The notes below the pieces were generated by a model. The model was not told where the DNA came from. It worked only from the letters and a program-made list of their open reading frames with translations, and did no database searches. From Polyodon spathula (taxonomy: Eukaryota; Chordata; Actinopteri; Acipenseriformes; Polyodontidae), in NCBI RefSeq assembly GCF_017654505.1, contig NC_054572.1, forward strand, positions 4,204,914 to 4,268,913: a DNA stretch of 64,000 nt, in the 5' to 3' direction. Of the stretch, positions 25,954-38,184 are shown one piece after another (position 1 is the stretch's first letter; every line of letters starts with the position of its first letter). The translations under genes and the position numbers were made by a program.

Positions 25954-26811
25954 TTTTAAATTATATTTTTTTGTATTATTGTTAGTTTTACTTGTTTAGT
26001 AGTAGTTTATATAGTTTGTAGCGAAAGCTCAACACGGCAGCGTACGTGGTCTTTCTATAATGAGCAACAGAAATGAAGTTGGATCGGAGGATTTCAACAC
26101 CAGCAACAGTGATGCTCACTTATCACTCAGTGATGATGATGAAGAGGATGTGGAGCCAAGAACAGCACAAACTGTACAAACAAAACAGGATGCAGCTTCT
26201 TTACAGGTCAGCCAGTTGCAAACGGGAAGCTGTTTGGTTTGAAATGGCAGAGCTGCGACAAAATACTATCAAAACACAGCACTGGGTACAAGGCAATGCA
26301 GCAGGAGTCTGCAGCAGCCAGATCCATCACAATGTCTGCGCAAAGTAGCTGTGTCCACGCATTTGTGACTATCCCTGCAACACAAGGGAAGCAGAGACTG
26401 CAAAAAAAGGTGCAGGGTCTGCTACGAAAATAAAAAAAGACACAAGAAAAATGTGCAGTGGTTGCAAAGACAACCCCGGGTTGTGTTGCATTGAACAGTT
26501 CAATAAATGGCACAGAGCAAGTCGTTAATGGCACACAATCACGGTTTACTCGTTATTAGCAGCATTTTTGTTTTCATTATTTAAAAAAAAACAAAAAAAA
26601 AAAACGTTTTTTCATCTCTATATTGAACATGGGTATGTAGTACACAGGAGCATAAAGGGTTAATGAAAAAACACAGTTTAGGTCATTTATTTGTGTTTTA
26701 CTCACAATATGTTAACATTTTAAAGCAATTACAGGTTTGAAAACATTATTATTATTTTCAAAATCTGTTACCTCGGAAGGGGTTTCATTTTTGCATCTGG
26801 AGCTGAAGCGG
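25592..26811 (+). mobile_element. piggyBac-derived element (internally deleted)
   Basis: The ends are similar inverted repeats (ACCACTTCAACACCA at left; complement of the right end ACCGCTTCAGCTCCA), flanked by CTAA (25588-25591) and TTAA (26812-26815), the piggyBac target. A plus-strand ORF from 26060 reads MSNRNEVGSEDFNTSNSDAH then an acidic patch, like piggyBac N-termini. Around 26405-26510 there is a C-terminal Cys-rich tail in two frames: KRCRVCYENKKR, then TRKMCSGCKDNPGLCC and WH. The catalytic DDD core is missing, and an A-run slip breaks the tail. Probably a non-autonomous derivative. Confidence 0.72.
25867..25949. repeat. (TA)n(GA)n compound microsatellite
   Basis: A TA run followed directly by about 30 GA units, inside the piggyBac-derived element. 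Confidence 0.97.
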
Positions 26812-26815
26812 TTAA

Positions 26816-28038
26816 TTTACAGGAGACAAGCATCCGGGCGGTAAACCCCATGCAGAAAGCCAAGAAAGACGAGAGAAGACTGTATCTGCACTGCCATTGC
26901 TAGTGATTCTGAAACAAAACTAAACTACAATAGCTTTAGGCTATGCATAGGCTAATTGGCCTGTTCCAGTTTATTTTTGGCATCTTGACTAGCTGGCTCA
27001 GCCTTTGTGATGTTGGTTTCTCATAGAGACAGTCTGAAAGGGAAGTGTCCATTCCACACGGTCCGATTGGCTCAGAAGCAGCTCATTACTGTGTCTGGTG
27101 TTTTTGGGCTCTTGAATGTTCTGCATTCGTCTGGGTGAAAACACCTTGCCCCAGACATTCGAATTAGACCTCACATACAAGCAGTGAGATTTCTTTCCAT
27201 GAAGTCAAACAGCAGAGCAAGGACAGGGTTAACTTTCACTTAGCATAAAATTACACTATGCTTGTAACACTCGGTAAACTAAAGCTCATAATTAGTTGTA
27301 CACTCGCTGAAAGTGTAACGCACACTTGCAAAACGTTCCTTAGTCTTCAGAAGCATACTGCAGCACTCTTTTAACCTATGCATGTTATACAGTCCTATTT
27401 AATACTGTAGCCCCCTCTTAATCTATGCATGCTTCATGAACGGTCTACTGTTGCTGTTGTCGATCATGCGATCATCCTATGTAACACTTGACAACAGACT
27501 CATCCACTGACTTCCCATCAATGAAGTTATCCATTGACTTCTCAATGAACAATCTGCCTGGAATATTAATTCAAGGGTGTAATTAGGAACTTAAGTGGGG
27601 AGTTTCATTTAATGGCTAAAATTACAACAGTTAAAAACTGACAAATGATAGCCATTCTGTTGCTGAGCATATCCCATGTAGAGTGCATGGGAGACACTTT
27701 CAGCTACACAGCACACAGAATAATACACAGAGCTGCTCATTTACTTTGTTCATGGATCTGAAGCTAGAAACTATAACGGCTGTCGTAGAACACAGGGATG
27801 CTATTAAAATACTGAACAACTGTGATAGTGATCATTAATATTTCATCTGAAGGTTCTTATCTGGTGACTGTTAATAAAAAAAAAATCCACTGTGCTCAGG
27901 AGAGGGTGCCTTTTATGGGTTTGTTTACCATAAACATTTCGGACAGCTTTAAAAACATTGTACGAAGTCAATTTCCTCTAATTAAAGGACATTAACCGTT
28001 TGTATGGCATAAACGACCTCCATTTTCAGCGGGCCCCG

Positions 28039-28074
<36 letters not shown>

Positions 28075-28497
28075 ATTGTGTTTTGGGTTTAAATTTCTCA
28101 ACTTATACTCAAGCAAATACGGTAAGCATTTTGTCTTTAAGTACAACTTTTTCTAAATGGTGCCATGTGGCAAGATAGATAAGAATACAAAATATATCAA
28201 TGAAAAAAGAAAGTGGCTTTGAGACAGTTCTGTAGGTGAACTTTTCCCTATGAGCACTCAAGTTGTGTCCATCAAGGATGAGGATGGATGAGGATGCTTG
28301 CGCCTCACAGCAACCCCCCAGAAGGAATGGATGGATGGCTGCAGCTTACTCCTCACAGCAACCCCCCAGGAGGAATGCTGGCACAGGAATCGCAGCTCAT
28401 CCTAACTCAACACACGCTCTCCCGTATGGCTCTCCCTTCCATCTCATCTGAAGACACTGCTTCATGAGCTGCTTCGGGTGGAGCAAAAGGGTTTTTT
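26816..28497. other. MAGI3 intron 1, mostly unrecognised
   Basis: Holds an uninterrupted C run of about 35 at 28038-28072 and a short direct repeat (CCTCACAGCAACCCCCCAG, twice, 28303-28368). No coding content is recognised. Confidence 0.4.
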
Positions 28498-28753
28498 TTA
28501 ATTCCACTTCACCCTGGTCTATTCTGAATCTCTGATTCCACTTCACCCTGGTCTATTCTGAATCTCTGAATCCACTTCACCCTGGTCTATTCTGAATCCA
28601 CTCCACCCTGGTCTATTCTGAATCCACTTCACCCTGGTCTATTCTGAATCCACTTCACCCTGGTCTATTCTGAATCCACTTCACCCTGGTCTATTCTGAA
28701 TCCACTTCACCCTGGTCTATTCTGAATCCACTTCACCCTGGTCTATTCTGAAC
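28498..28753. repeat. 26-bp minisatellite (about 9-10 copies)
   Basis: Repeats of CCACTTCACCCTGGTCTATT + CTGAAT; the first two units carry an extra CTCTGA spacer. Confidence 0.95.
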
Positions 28754-28789
28754 TAGGTTAAGTGTAACCAGATAAGCACGTATGGAGCA

Positions 28790-28972
28790 AGTGCGACCAA
28801 CTTCGTTCTGACTTTATTGGAAATGACATGGTTAGGACGGAGTCGTGCGACCACTCGTTCTGACCTGTTTTTGGACATGATATGGTTAGGTCGGAGCGTG
28901 CTCCACTCGTTCTGACTGTTTTGGGACAATGATATGGTTAGGTCGGAGTCGTGCGTCCACTCGTTTTGTGAC
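28790..28972. repeat. 53-bp tandem repeat (about 3.5 copies)
   Basis: Units contain CACTCGTTCTGAC, then ATGRTATGGTTAGGTCGGAG and CGTGCG. They diverge by small indels. Confidence 0.85.
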
Positions 28973-29035
28973 TTTCCTTGTCTGGAACAGACAAACCTTT
29001 GTAATATATTGAACTGGGACGTACTCTGTCACACA

Positions 29036-29059
29036 CACATATATATATATAATATACCT

Positions 29060-29105
<46 letters not shown>

Positions 29106-29119
29106 TATTATTATATAAA

Positions 29120-29187
<68 letters not shown>
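29036..29187. repeat. Long interrupted (TA)n
   Basis: About 150 bp of TA with two short interruptions, ending about 330 bp downstream of MAGI3 exon 1 in transcript direction. Confidence 0.96.
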
Positions 29188-29190
<3 letters not shown>

Positions 29191-29520
29191 CCAGTGCCAA
29201 GTGACTAACCATTTACAAAACAATGCATGGTGAAGCAGTTAGACAGGATAGACAAGACTGGCTTTTACAGTCTGCCGAAACAAAAACACCGCCCAGCCTA
29301 ACATGAAGGCTAGATCCCCAGCGCCCAATATTCTGGCACAATTTACTATACGGCTGTAACTTAAGCGTAGAACCCTGCTGCACTGTCAATTGTGCTTGAT
29401 TTGTGTTGCAAAGGCAACATAAACTGCAATCGCTGCGTGAAGATGACACTCAGTAATGCACATCACCCTTTGGTAACAACATTCCTGTATGTTTATAGAA
29501 ACACTATTAAACTTCATTAC

Positions 29521-29827
29521 CTGGTCTCACGGTCTTCAGCCGGATGGGTTCCCGAAAGTGTCGTATCACAGCAAGCGTGTCCCGGTTAGTGAGTCCGCTG
29601 ACCGGCGTTCCGTTCACCTCTAACAGAACATCCCCGGGGGTCGGTGGCTTACCGGAGTGGCACACGACCGCATCCTCTTTGATCTGCCCCAGGTAGGGAA
29701 ACTCGCCCCGCTCTGCTCCCCCGTGAATTTCCACCACAGAACTGAGTTCTCCACCATTTCCCCAGGACAACGCGCACTCCTGCACCTTGTTAGACCAATG
29801 TTTTTTCTTTTTGAGCGTTTTCGACAT
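29521..29827 (-). CDS. MAGI3: MAGI3 first coding exon (N-terminus and PDZ0)
   Basis: MAGI3 is a membrane-associated guanylate kinase scaffold with WW and PDZ domains that works at cell junctions and binds PTEN. Here only exon 1 is present: start ATG 29827-29825, then [20 protein letters not shown], and a PDZ0 core [58 protein letters not shown], ending in a GTAATG donor (phase 1). The start was chosen because [11 protein letters not shown] is the conserved MAGI3 N-terminus; an in-frame ATG 27 codons upstream is less likely. The remaining exons should lie at lower coordinates outside this window, so 1-29520 is intron 1. The PDZ0 is intact with no stop. Confidence 0.95.
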
Positions 29828-31440
29828 TATTATAATCCTCCAGGAAAATGTAGATGATACCCCTTCTTTTAAAACAAAACTACAGTTCCGCACACTAGTA
29901 TTAAACACAGATTATCGCGCTGTATGCTGCTTCTGTAATGAAACACCACTGGAAGGATCAGAAGTTCCATTCCTTCAGTAACCAAAACACGCACAAATAT
30001 GCTGTCAGTGTCAGCCGCTGCCCGGGCGAAGGTCGCCCTTCACTTCAGTGTTGAAAAATGCATATACTCATAGGTATATTTATATTTAAAATGCATATAT
30101 ATGCATATGCATATATATAATTTCTATTTAAATGCACTGATGTTTTCAATTAGCAGGCAGATTCATAACAATGCAATCAGCTCAGTTTAGTTTTGGTTGA
30201 TGTCGCACATTATTCTGTAGTGTTACCGGCTTGTCTAGACAGTTGGTGCTACAATGCGGTGTTGTTGACTGCCAAAATCAACACTAAAAAATAAATAAGA
30301 GCGGTCAAGTTTGTGAGCCAGTGGAATTGTTCTAATTTCAGCAGCAGGAGATATTTCTGCCAAGAGGAGCATCAGAATGCGCTCGGATCATCCTGGAGCC
30401 CTGCCTCTCTCGCCGTCAATGAGCAAGCGAAATCGGTCAGGACAATGTTCTCCCCGATGACAAAACCCAGCCAAGAGATGTGTCGTGTCTGCAGTATTTA
30501 TCAGTCTGAGCCCAATCACCTGTCAACTACAAAGCAAAGGGAAACATACACGATATGCCAATGCTCGTTAAGTTTCTCCTGCTGTATTCTTATCAGTACG
30601 CCTCTCTGTTTGCTAACTTGACCGCGGCTATATTCAGGAACTACCTAAAAAAAAAACACCTTGAAGCAATAAATCCTTGACTTCCTGCACAATTCCAGTT
30701 CGCTGTTTTGCAGTTTATTCCAGATCTCCAGCCTTTCACGCAATTGTTTGTTTCTTGTGGCGAACCTGCATTTCACGTTGGGTTTGTAACCGCCTCTCAC
30801 GGGTTGGTCCGCTGACGCCGCCTGGTAAGGTGCGCAATTCCACGACACAAAAACATTCCAGAACTTTTTTTAGGCAATTTCACCTTGTTAGTTTCACTGG
30901 GGGAAAATGAGTAGCGGCAGAATGCTACTGACTCCTACCAATCAGGCAAAAAAAGAACGGGAGTAAAAACACTGGGGATTAACCAATAGAAAAAGCAGCT
31001 GGGAGGGTCTTCCGTGGAAGAGTTGTTACCTTGTAACGCAAACACAAATTGATGATGCGGTTAACCCCTTCACCCCCGTCATTTCCTTCACGTCTGTTTT
31101 CTGTGCTCTATTTGAATGGATTCTGCAATCCCTGCTTACTGTTACAGTGAAAGGATGCTATTTACTGATGCATGTGGCACTCTGAGTAATTCATGGATCG
31201 TGGCTTTATATATATATTGAGAGACAAAACACTAAACCAACCCAAGCACGTAATCAATTTTAAATAAATAACACCATGAAAGAAAGCAATGCTAAAGGGT
31301 ACCGTATTCAGGACAAAACCAGTTTTCCCAAGAATCGGAGAAACGTGTTCACTGTTAGCGACAGTAATACAGCAAGTCAGAGGACAGGTGTCAAATGGGT
31401 AATCTGATTACACGGACATGCATTGTGCATGCTTGTATTA
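29828..31440 (-). other. MAGI3 5' flank and presumed 5' UTR/promoter
   Basis: Sequence upstream of the MAGI3 start. The A at -3 gives an acceptable start context. GC- and CpG-richness is modest and patchy (for example 30010-30040), with no clear TATA box and no CpG island. A short stretch near 31062-31090 (TTAACCCCTTCACCC) resembles a piggyBac-type terminus, but no partner end was found. Confidence 0.4.
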
Positions 31441-31479
31441 TTTGTAAGGCGGAGGACGCTGCTGCAGCAGCAAGGCTCA

Positions 31480-32116
31480 GGTGCACATCTACACATGGAT
31501 GGACGAGCTAATACCTCCACGCTTCAGGGGATCCGTGCAAGTCTGTAACTACAGACCAGTAAGCCTGACTTCTATTATATGCAAACTTATGGAAACTATA
31601 ATAAGATCCAAAATGGAAAATTACCTATATGGTAACAGGGTCCTGGGAGACAGTCAACATGGTTTTAGAAAAGGGAGATCGTGTCTAACTAACTTGCTTG
31701 ATTTTTTTGAGGACGCAACATCGATAATGGATAACTGCAAAGCATATGACATGGTTTATTTAGATTTCCAGAAAGCTTTTGACAAAGTCCCACACAAAAG
31801 ATTAATTCTCAAACTGAACGCAGTTGGGATTCAAGGAAGACTACGTGGCGACCTAATTCAAGCATTCAAAATTCTAAAAGGTATTGACAATGTCGACAAG
31901 GGACTTTTTGGAAAGAAACAAGGACCAGGGGAGTGGGCATTAACAGAAAATGCACTTTTTTAGAATTGTGAGGGTCTGGAATCAACTCCATAGGTTGTTG
32001 AACTGATACCCTAATCAAGAAGCTGCTTGATGAGATTACTAACAACCAAACGAGCAAGATGGGTCGAATGGCTTCCTCTCGCTTGTAAACTTTCTTATGC
32101 TCTTATGTTCTTAAGT
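31480..32116 (+). mobile_element. CR1-like LINE fragment (reverse transcriptase and 3' end)
   Basis: A plus frame reads NYRPVSLTSIICKLMETII, GDSQHGFRKGRSCLTNLLDF and YDMVYLDFQKAFDKVPHKRL, the RT fingers and the first catalytic Asp (LDFQKAFD). It then jumps to RLRGDLIQAFKILKG, so the YADD region is deleted. The 3' tail CGAATGGCTTCCTCTCGCTT + TTCTTATGCTCTTATGTTCTT follows. Confidence 0.9.
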
Positions 32117-33090
32117 CTGTGCATAGGAAACATACCTAATCAGGGATTTGATGGTTGCAAATGTAATAGAGGGTTTGCAGTGTGTAGGAATGGCGTTGAA
32201 CTGCATATTCAGTGTAAGCTAAACAGTCACTGTGTTGAAATGCACATCCATTGCGATGCACCTTTATAGGGGTATGCCCTGTGTTACTATTCACTGCGAA
32301 ATAGTAGCGTGCACTGCCACGGGGGGAGCTCTTTTTATTGGGAAAGCAGAATGTCACGTCCTTGTTTCATCCGATATGGAAGCTGAAATTGGATTAAACT
32401 ATCAAATGATTGCCCATCTAAGACAACATAATGTACCTGCACTTGGCTTTCCTTGACAGTACAGCACACAAATGCACTGGCAGTAATAGCCTTCAGGGGA
32501 CAATATATAATTTAGACTGAAAAGATTTATTTTATTTTTTTTTTTCAAGACCTCGTGTATATATATATAATGATTCTGTTTTGCAGAAACCTTAAGGTTT
32601 GAATTGAATATTCTATAAGCATCTGATGATCTTCGACTGTAATAATCACAAATTGCATCATCACTTTGCATTATGAAAATAAAGCATATGTCTGTGTTAA
32701 ACTGTGTTCTTACCTGAGCATATAGTTCTACTAGGGTCTCTGTAATTTTTCATTTGGGCAGTTTCTCTCAGGAAACATTTAAGTTAAACAGCAATAAGCT
32801 TACATGCCACTGAACACTTTCAAAGAAATGAATACTAGATGGTTATTGTGATCTTAGGTTTGCAGCAGTCATGGTTAAACAAGCTTAGCCAAGTCTGGTC
32901 TATGACAGGGTTAAAATGCTTTATCTACAATTGCAAGTGTTCATTTCTCCAATTATAGTGACAGTGTCATTCCATTGCTTTTTAGTGCCCTGTCCATAAA
33001 GCCTGAAAACCAAGCACCTGGAATGAAAGCAGGTCACCTTGTCCATTTTATTAGGCTGTTGTTTGCCCGTGTTCTCTCCAAAGCCAAAAT
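32117..33090. other. Intergenic, no recognised element
   Basis: Between MAGI3 exon 1 and the LRIG2 3' end. No recognised coding or repeat content. Confidence 0.35.
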
Positions 33091-33091
33091 G

Positions 33092-34846
33092 AGAAGATTG
33101 CACTAACATCTCAGCTTCACCTCTCAGAGATTGCACTAACATCTCAGCTTCACATGTCAGAGATTGCACTAACATCTCAGCTTCACCTCTCAGAGATTGC
33201 ACTAACATCTCAGCTTCACCTCTCAGAGATTGCACTAACATCTCTGCTTCATCTCTCAGAGATTGCACTAACATCTCAGCTTCACGTGTCAGAGATTGCA
33301 CCAACATCTCAGCTTCACATGTCAGAGATTGCACCAACATCTCAGCTTCACCTCTTAGAAATTGCACTAACATCTCAGCTTCACATGTCAGAGATTGCAT
33401 TAACATCTCAGCTTCACATGTCAGAGATTGCACCAACATCTCAGCTTCACCTCTTAGAAATTGCACTAACATCTCAGCTTCACATGTCAGAGATTGCATT
33501 AACATCTCAGCTTCACATGTCAGAGATTGCATTAACATCTCAGCTTCACCTCTCAGAGATTGCACTAACATTTCAGCTTCACCTCTTAGAGTTTGCTCTA
33601 ACATCTCAGCTTCACCTCTCAGAGACTGCATTAACATCTCAGCTTCACCTCTCAGAGATTGCACCAACATCTCAGCTTCACCTCTCAGAGATTGCACTAA
33701 CATCTCAGCTTCACCTCTCAGAGATTGCACTAACATCTCAGCTTCACCTCTCAGAGATTGCACTAACATCTCAGCTTCACCTCTCAGAGATTGCACTAAC
33801 ATCCCAGCTTCACCTCTCAGAGACTGCACTAACATCCCAGCTTCACCTCTCAGAGATTGCACTAACATCTCAGCTTCACCTCTCAGAGATTGCACTAACA
33901 TCTCAGCTTCACCTCTCAGAGATTGCATTAACATCTCAGCTTCACCTCTCAGAGATTGCACTAACATCTCAGCTTCACCTCTCAGAGATTGCACTAACAT
34001 CTCAGCTTCACCTCTCAGAGATTGCACTAACATCTCAGCTTCACCTCTCAGAGATTGCACTAACATCTCAGCTTCACATCTCAGAGCTTCACTCAGCTTC
34101 ACTCTCAGCTTCACCTCTCAGAGATTGCATTAACATCTCAGCTTCACCTCTCAGAGATTGCACTAACATCTCAGCTTCACATGTCAGAGATTGCACTAAC
34201 ATCTCAGCTTCACCTCTCAGAGATTGCATTAACATCTCAGCTTCACCTCTCAGAGATTGCACCAACATCTCAGCTTCACATGTCAGAGATTGCACTAACA
34301 TCTCAGCTTCACCTCTCAGAGATTGCACTAACATTTCAGCTTCACCTCTCAGAGATTGCACTAACATCTCAGCTTCACCGCTCAGAGATTGCATTAACAT
34401 CTCTGCTTCACCTCTCAGAGATTGCACTAACATCTCTGCTTCATCTCTCAGAGATTGCACTAACATCTCAGCTTCACATGTCAGAGATTGCATTAACATC
34501 TCAGCTTCACCTCTCAGAGATTGCACTAACATCTCAGCTTCACCTCTCAGAGATTGCATTAACATCTCAGCTTCACCTCTCAGAGATTGCATTAACATCT
34601 CAGCTTCACCTCTCAGAGATTGCATTAACATCTCAGCTTCACCTCTCAGAGATTGCATTAACATCTCAGCTTCACCTCTCAGAGATTGCATTAACATCTC
34701 AGCTTCACCTCTCAGAGATTGCACTAACATCTCAGCTTCACCTCTCAGAGATTGCACTAACATCTCAGCTTCACCTCTCAGAGATTGCACTAACATCTCA
34801 GCTTCACCTCTCAGAGATTGCACTAACATCTCAGCTTCACATGCCA
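33092..34846. repeat. 33-bp minisatellite (about 53 copies)
   Basis: Head-to-tail copies of CTCTCAGAGATTGCACTAAC + ATCTCAGCTTCAC, with common variants (CATGTCAGAG; GCATTAAC; GCACCAAC; CTTAGAAATTGC). A degenerate junction lies at 34078-34110. Since 33 is a multiple of 3 and the unit lacks stops, ORFs run for hundreds of codons on both strands: an 11-residue LSEIALTSQLH repeat on plus and EAEMLVQSLRG on minus. No start context, splice site or homology supports translation. Confidence 0.97.
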
Positions 34847-36162
34847 GTCTTTACTACATATTTTGCATTGTTAGCTTTGTGCAGGGGATCCAGGAATTAT
34901 TCAGAGCAGGCATGTGCATACCCTGAGCCAGCCTTTCAGAATACATAATAATCAGAACAGTGAGTAAACTGGAGCTATGATCACTTGTGTTGTAGCATGC
35001 CATCTAGTGGTTGTAACCAGAAGAGTAATAATTTTAATAAAGGACTCAATTTCTAGGATGCTCTCAGTAGTCTGTGGATGCATTTTAGCTGTATTTTAGT
35101 TTAATAAGGACCATCCCAGTACGAAATACATGAAAAATAAGAGAAATATTCACAAGTGTACAGCAAAGTGGTCTATATTGCTATTTGTCACTTTGGCAAA
35201 AATGTTTGCCGGAAGCCCTATCTTTTTATACAGTCTACCTGTGCAGGTAAAATAAAAGTCAAGGCACCTGTTGCTGGAATGAGCAAAGTATAGAGTGAAG
35301 ATATATACACCAGACTCCAATAGTGCTTCAACAAGTAATGGAACTGATGAACAAAGCCAGAATGGCTGTGTACCAACTACATATCTTGATATCCTTGAAT
35401 AGGTCAATCATGCCATTTTCACATGCATGAAGAGCTAAGTGGTATCCCATTGCACTCTTCCAGAGTGATCCCTGCAGAACAGGGTAAGAAATGCAGAACT
35501 CAAACACAATCAGGAATATTGTTCAATTGCCGTCTGGCTCATTTGGTGTTTTCCAGTCCACCTGACCTCATCAAGCAGGATCCCAGTGTGAAAGGGATTG
35601 CATGTGTCTGTTAGCTTGCAATGTCAAACCCCATTGCGTGCTGCACAAGCGTATCTTATGCTTCTTTAGGATTTATATTCAGCTGCTGTATATGTGTTGC
35701 CACTCCGCAGAGTATGGAAATGCACTCACCCATGTGCCTAGATTGCCTTTATTATAGTTTCCCCACACATTAAGAGAACAGGATTCATTTTCTATGATAG
35801 TGCTCATTAATTGAGACACACTAGTAACAGTTGAGCATAGTGTTGGGTGAGTGTGAAGTTCCTATAATACACCTCCATTATGCCCTGGAAGACCAGCATG
35901 TGCTATTCAGTATAGTGGCTTCTTGCAGAGAATATCCTATTGAGCCACATTGCTAGTTGTTTGTGGAATGAGATCGTGGCCAGTCAGCTGCTTCACTTCC
36001 TGACTAGTAATTTTGTCCTTGAGTTGTTCCAGTCATGTTTGAGAGCAGCAAATAACTCAGAGACAACTCTATTTAGGATGTGTGATGATGATGCCATAGC
36101 TGTCAACAGTCAAAATGGGTCCTATGACATTGCTTATCCTTCAGAATAGAACAGCTGCCTTA
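34847..36162. other. Intergenic, no recognised element
   Basis: No gene or repeat recognised. Confidence 0.35.
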
Positions 36163-36690
36163 AAACCATTGATCATACCATTCCAGCGTGCTGATTCTAT
36201 TCAATGATCGTACCATACCAGCGTGCTGATTCTATTCAATGATCGTACCATTCCAGCGTGCTGATTCTATTCAATGATCGTACCATTCCAGCGTGCTGAT
36301 TCTATTCAATGATCGTACCATTCCAGCGTGCTGATTCTATTCAATGATCGTACCATTCCAGCGTGCTGATTCTATTCAATGATCGTACCATTCCAGCGTG
36401 CTGATTCTATTCAATGATCGTACCATACCAGCGTGCTGATTCTATTCAATGATCGTACCATTCCAGCGTGCTGATTCTATTCATGATGATACCATACCAG
36501 CGTGCTGATTCTATTCATATACCATACCAGCGTGCTGATTCTATTCATTCAATGATCGTACCATTCCAGCGTGCTGATTCTATTCAATGATCATACCATA
36601 CCAGCGTGCTGATTCTATTCAATGATCGTACCATTCCAGCGTGCTGATTCTATTCAATGATCGTACCATTCCAGCGTGCTGATACGACTA
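36163..36690. repeat. 35-bp minisatellite (about 15 copies)
   Basis: Units of GATCGTACCATTCCAGCGTG + CTGATTCTATTCAAT. A few copies are shortened around 36480-36550. Confidence 0.97.
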
Positions 36691-37195
36691 TTCCATTACA
36701 AGTAGGTTATTACCTTGATTATCCACATTTGTTACAGTAATATTTAGTGCTTCAGAGAATCATTTTTAACCCATTTGAAAACCACTAAGTAAATTATTTA
36801 TACTGGGGTTGAGAACAGTCGCATATTTTATTTAAAAATGCTTCCTTTACTGATGTCCCCATTAAAAGGGTTTTCTTTTATTAAACAAAAGCTGCAATAA
36901 GATGGATAAATATTCAAGTTTAATAAGCCTGCTCTTGAGCAGCAAATCTTCATATTGCCCTAAACTTCAAAACATATGAATAGATGTATATATTTTATAA
37001 GGTAAAAAAAAACGACAAAAAAACAAACAAACATGCGATTAGCTTTGCTCCAATACATTGAGTTTCCATTTAAGAGGCAAATAAGTTTGAGATTTCATTT
37101 CCCTGCATGCACCCTTGTTGAATCAATGATTTCTTAATAGAAATGTTTTCATTCCTGTGCTCCTCCCTCAATGTCCTCAGAGACAATGTGAGCAA

Positions 37196-37902
37196 GTGGC
37201 TTGCAGTGCACAGGTGTAGTGAAGATGCAGTGCTCTGGAACAGACAAACACAAGACAGTTCACAATCAACAGCTCCTTATTTCTGGCTGGGCTACATGTC
37301 AGCAACACTTTAAATGATAAGCACGGGTTCTACACATCAATGCGTCTTGCGCTGTGCAAAAGGACGGATACAGTCCCCAAAGAATAAGACACTTTAATTA
37401 CACACAACACAAACACAGACACTTCTCCTGACAGTGGGTGCTCTAGTGCAGGTGAGTGGCGAAAGACAAACACAGATTAACAATGGTGCACTGTAGTACA
37501 GGGTTTGGTGCTGGCGTGCAGAGACAGCTCCCAGTTTGTGTTAGCCATCTAGCGAAATAATGATAAATCGCTGACAAACAAACAAAACACGAAACACTCA
37601 CGGTACTTTTAATTCTTTCTCGTATCATCCTTGTAATTTAACCAGAGGGCCACTTCCCCTAAATACCCTCCGTCACGCCTTCTTTCAGTGGCACGGCCAA
37701 TCATGTATTCCCCAATCCGTGACTGACATATCGCCTACCATTAAGGCGCTAACTTCTGGTATCGTGGCCCCGCCCCCTTCCTCATGACTGACCCTGGAAT
37801 GAACTGCCAAACCATCCATTACGGGGCACTCTGCTCCGGTTATACAGAGCCCTCACAGCTTGAAAGGGAGAAGGTTGACTAGGATTCATTCGCGCTGTCA
37901 CA
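37196..37902 (-). mobile_element. Candidate solo LTR
   Basis: On the minus strand it begins TGTGACAGCGCGAATG and ends near CTTCACTACA. It has a TATA-like TATTTAGGGG about 240 nt in and a GT-rich, ATTAAAG-containing stretch beyond, an LTR-like U3-R-U5 order. No internal retroviral or retrotransposon genes are nearby and no clean target-site duplication was found, so this is tentative. Confidence 0.4.
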
Positions 37903-38111
37903 TGCATACATACATACATAAAGGCAAGGGCCAATATGGTCCATGTGTGAGGGGGAGTGACTTTACTATATAATTAGGTCATTCGCATTGGCTTTACAGT
38001 TCTCATTTTGACTGCAGATTCCTAATCTGATGTAAAGCTGCTGAGCACACAACCCCCACCCCCCCAGTGGGATTGTTGAAATTGTAGATGATGCAGTTCA
38101 GGCTGAAATAG

Positions 38112-38119
<8 letters not shown>

Positions 38120-38144
<25 letters not shown>

Positions 38145-38146
38145 AC
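38120..38146. repeat. (CA)n microsatellite
   Basis: About 13 units, just beyond the inferred LRIG2 polyadenylation site. Confidence 0.95.
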
Positions 38147-38178
38147 GAAAAAGACAGTCCTTCACAAAAGTACTTTAG

Positions 38179-38184
38179 TTTATT
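38179..38184 (-). promoter_or_regulatory. Candidate polyadenylation signal of LRIG2
   Basis: AATAAA on the minus strand, followed about 35-65 nt downstream by a GT dinucleotide run. This AATAAA plus GT-rich element arrangement is the classical polyadenylation context. Cleavage is expected near 38160. Confidence 0.6.

Noticed and set aside
29828..29908. Upstream in-frame ATG extending MAGI3 by 27 residues
   Set aside because: The extension lacks similarity to the conserved MAGI N-terminus, which starts at [11 protein letters not shown].
30313..30621. 102-codon plus-strand ORF upstream of MAGI3
   Set aside because: No homology recognised; sits in the MAGI3 5' flank without splice or start support.
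33154..34926. 590-codon ORF (plus) and 397/246-codon ORFs (minus)
   Set aside because: They are by-products of a stop-free 33-bp tandem repeat; both strands are open, there is no homology, and no splice or promoter evidence.
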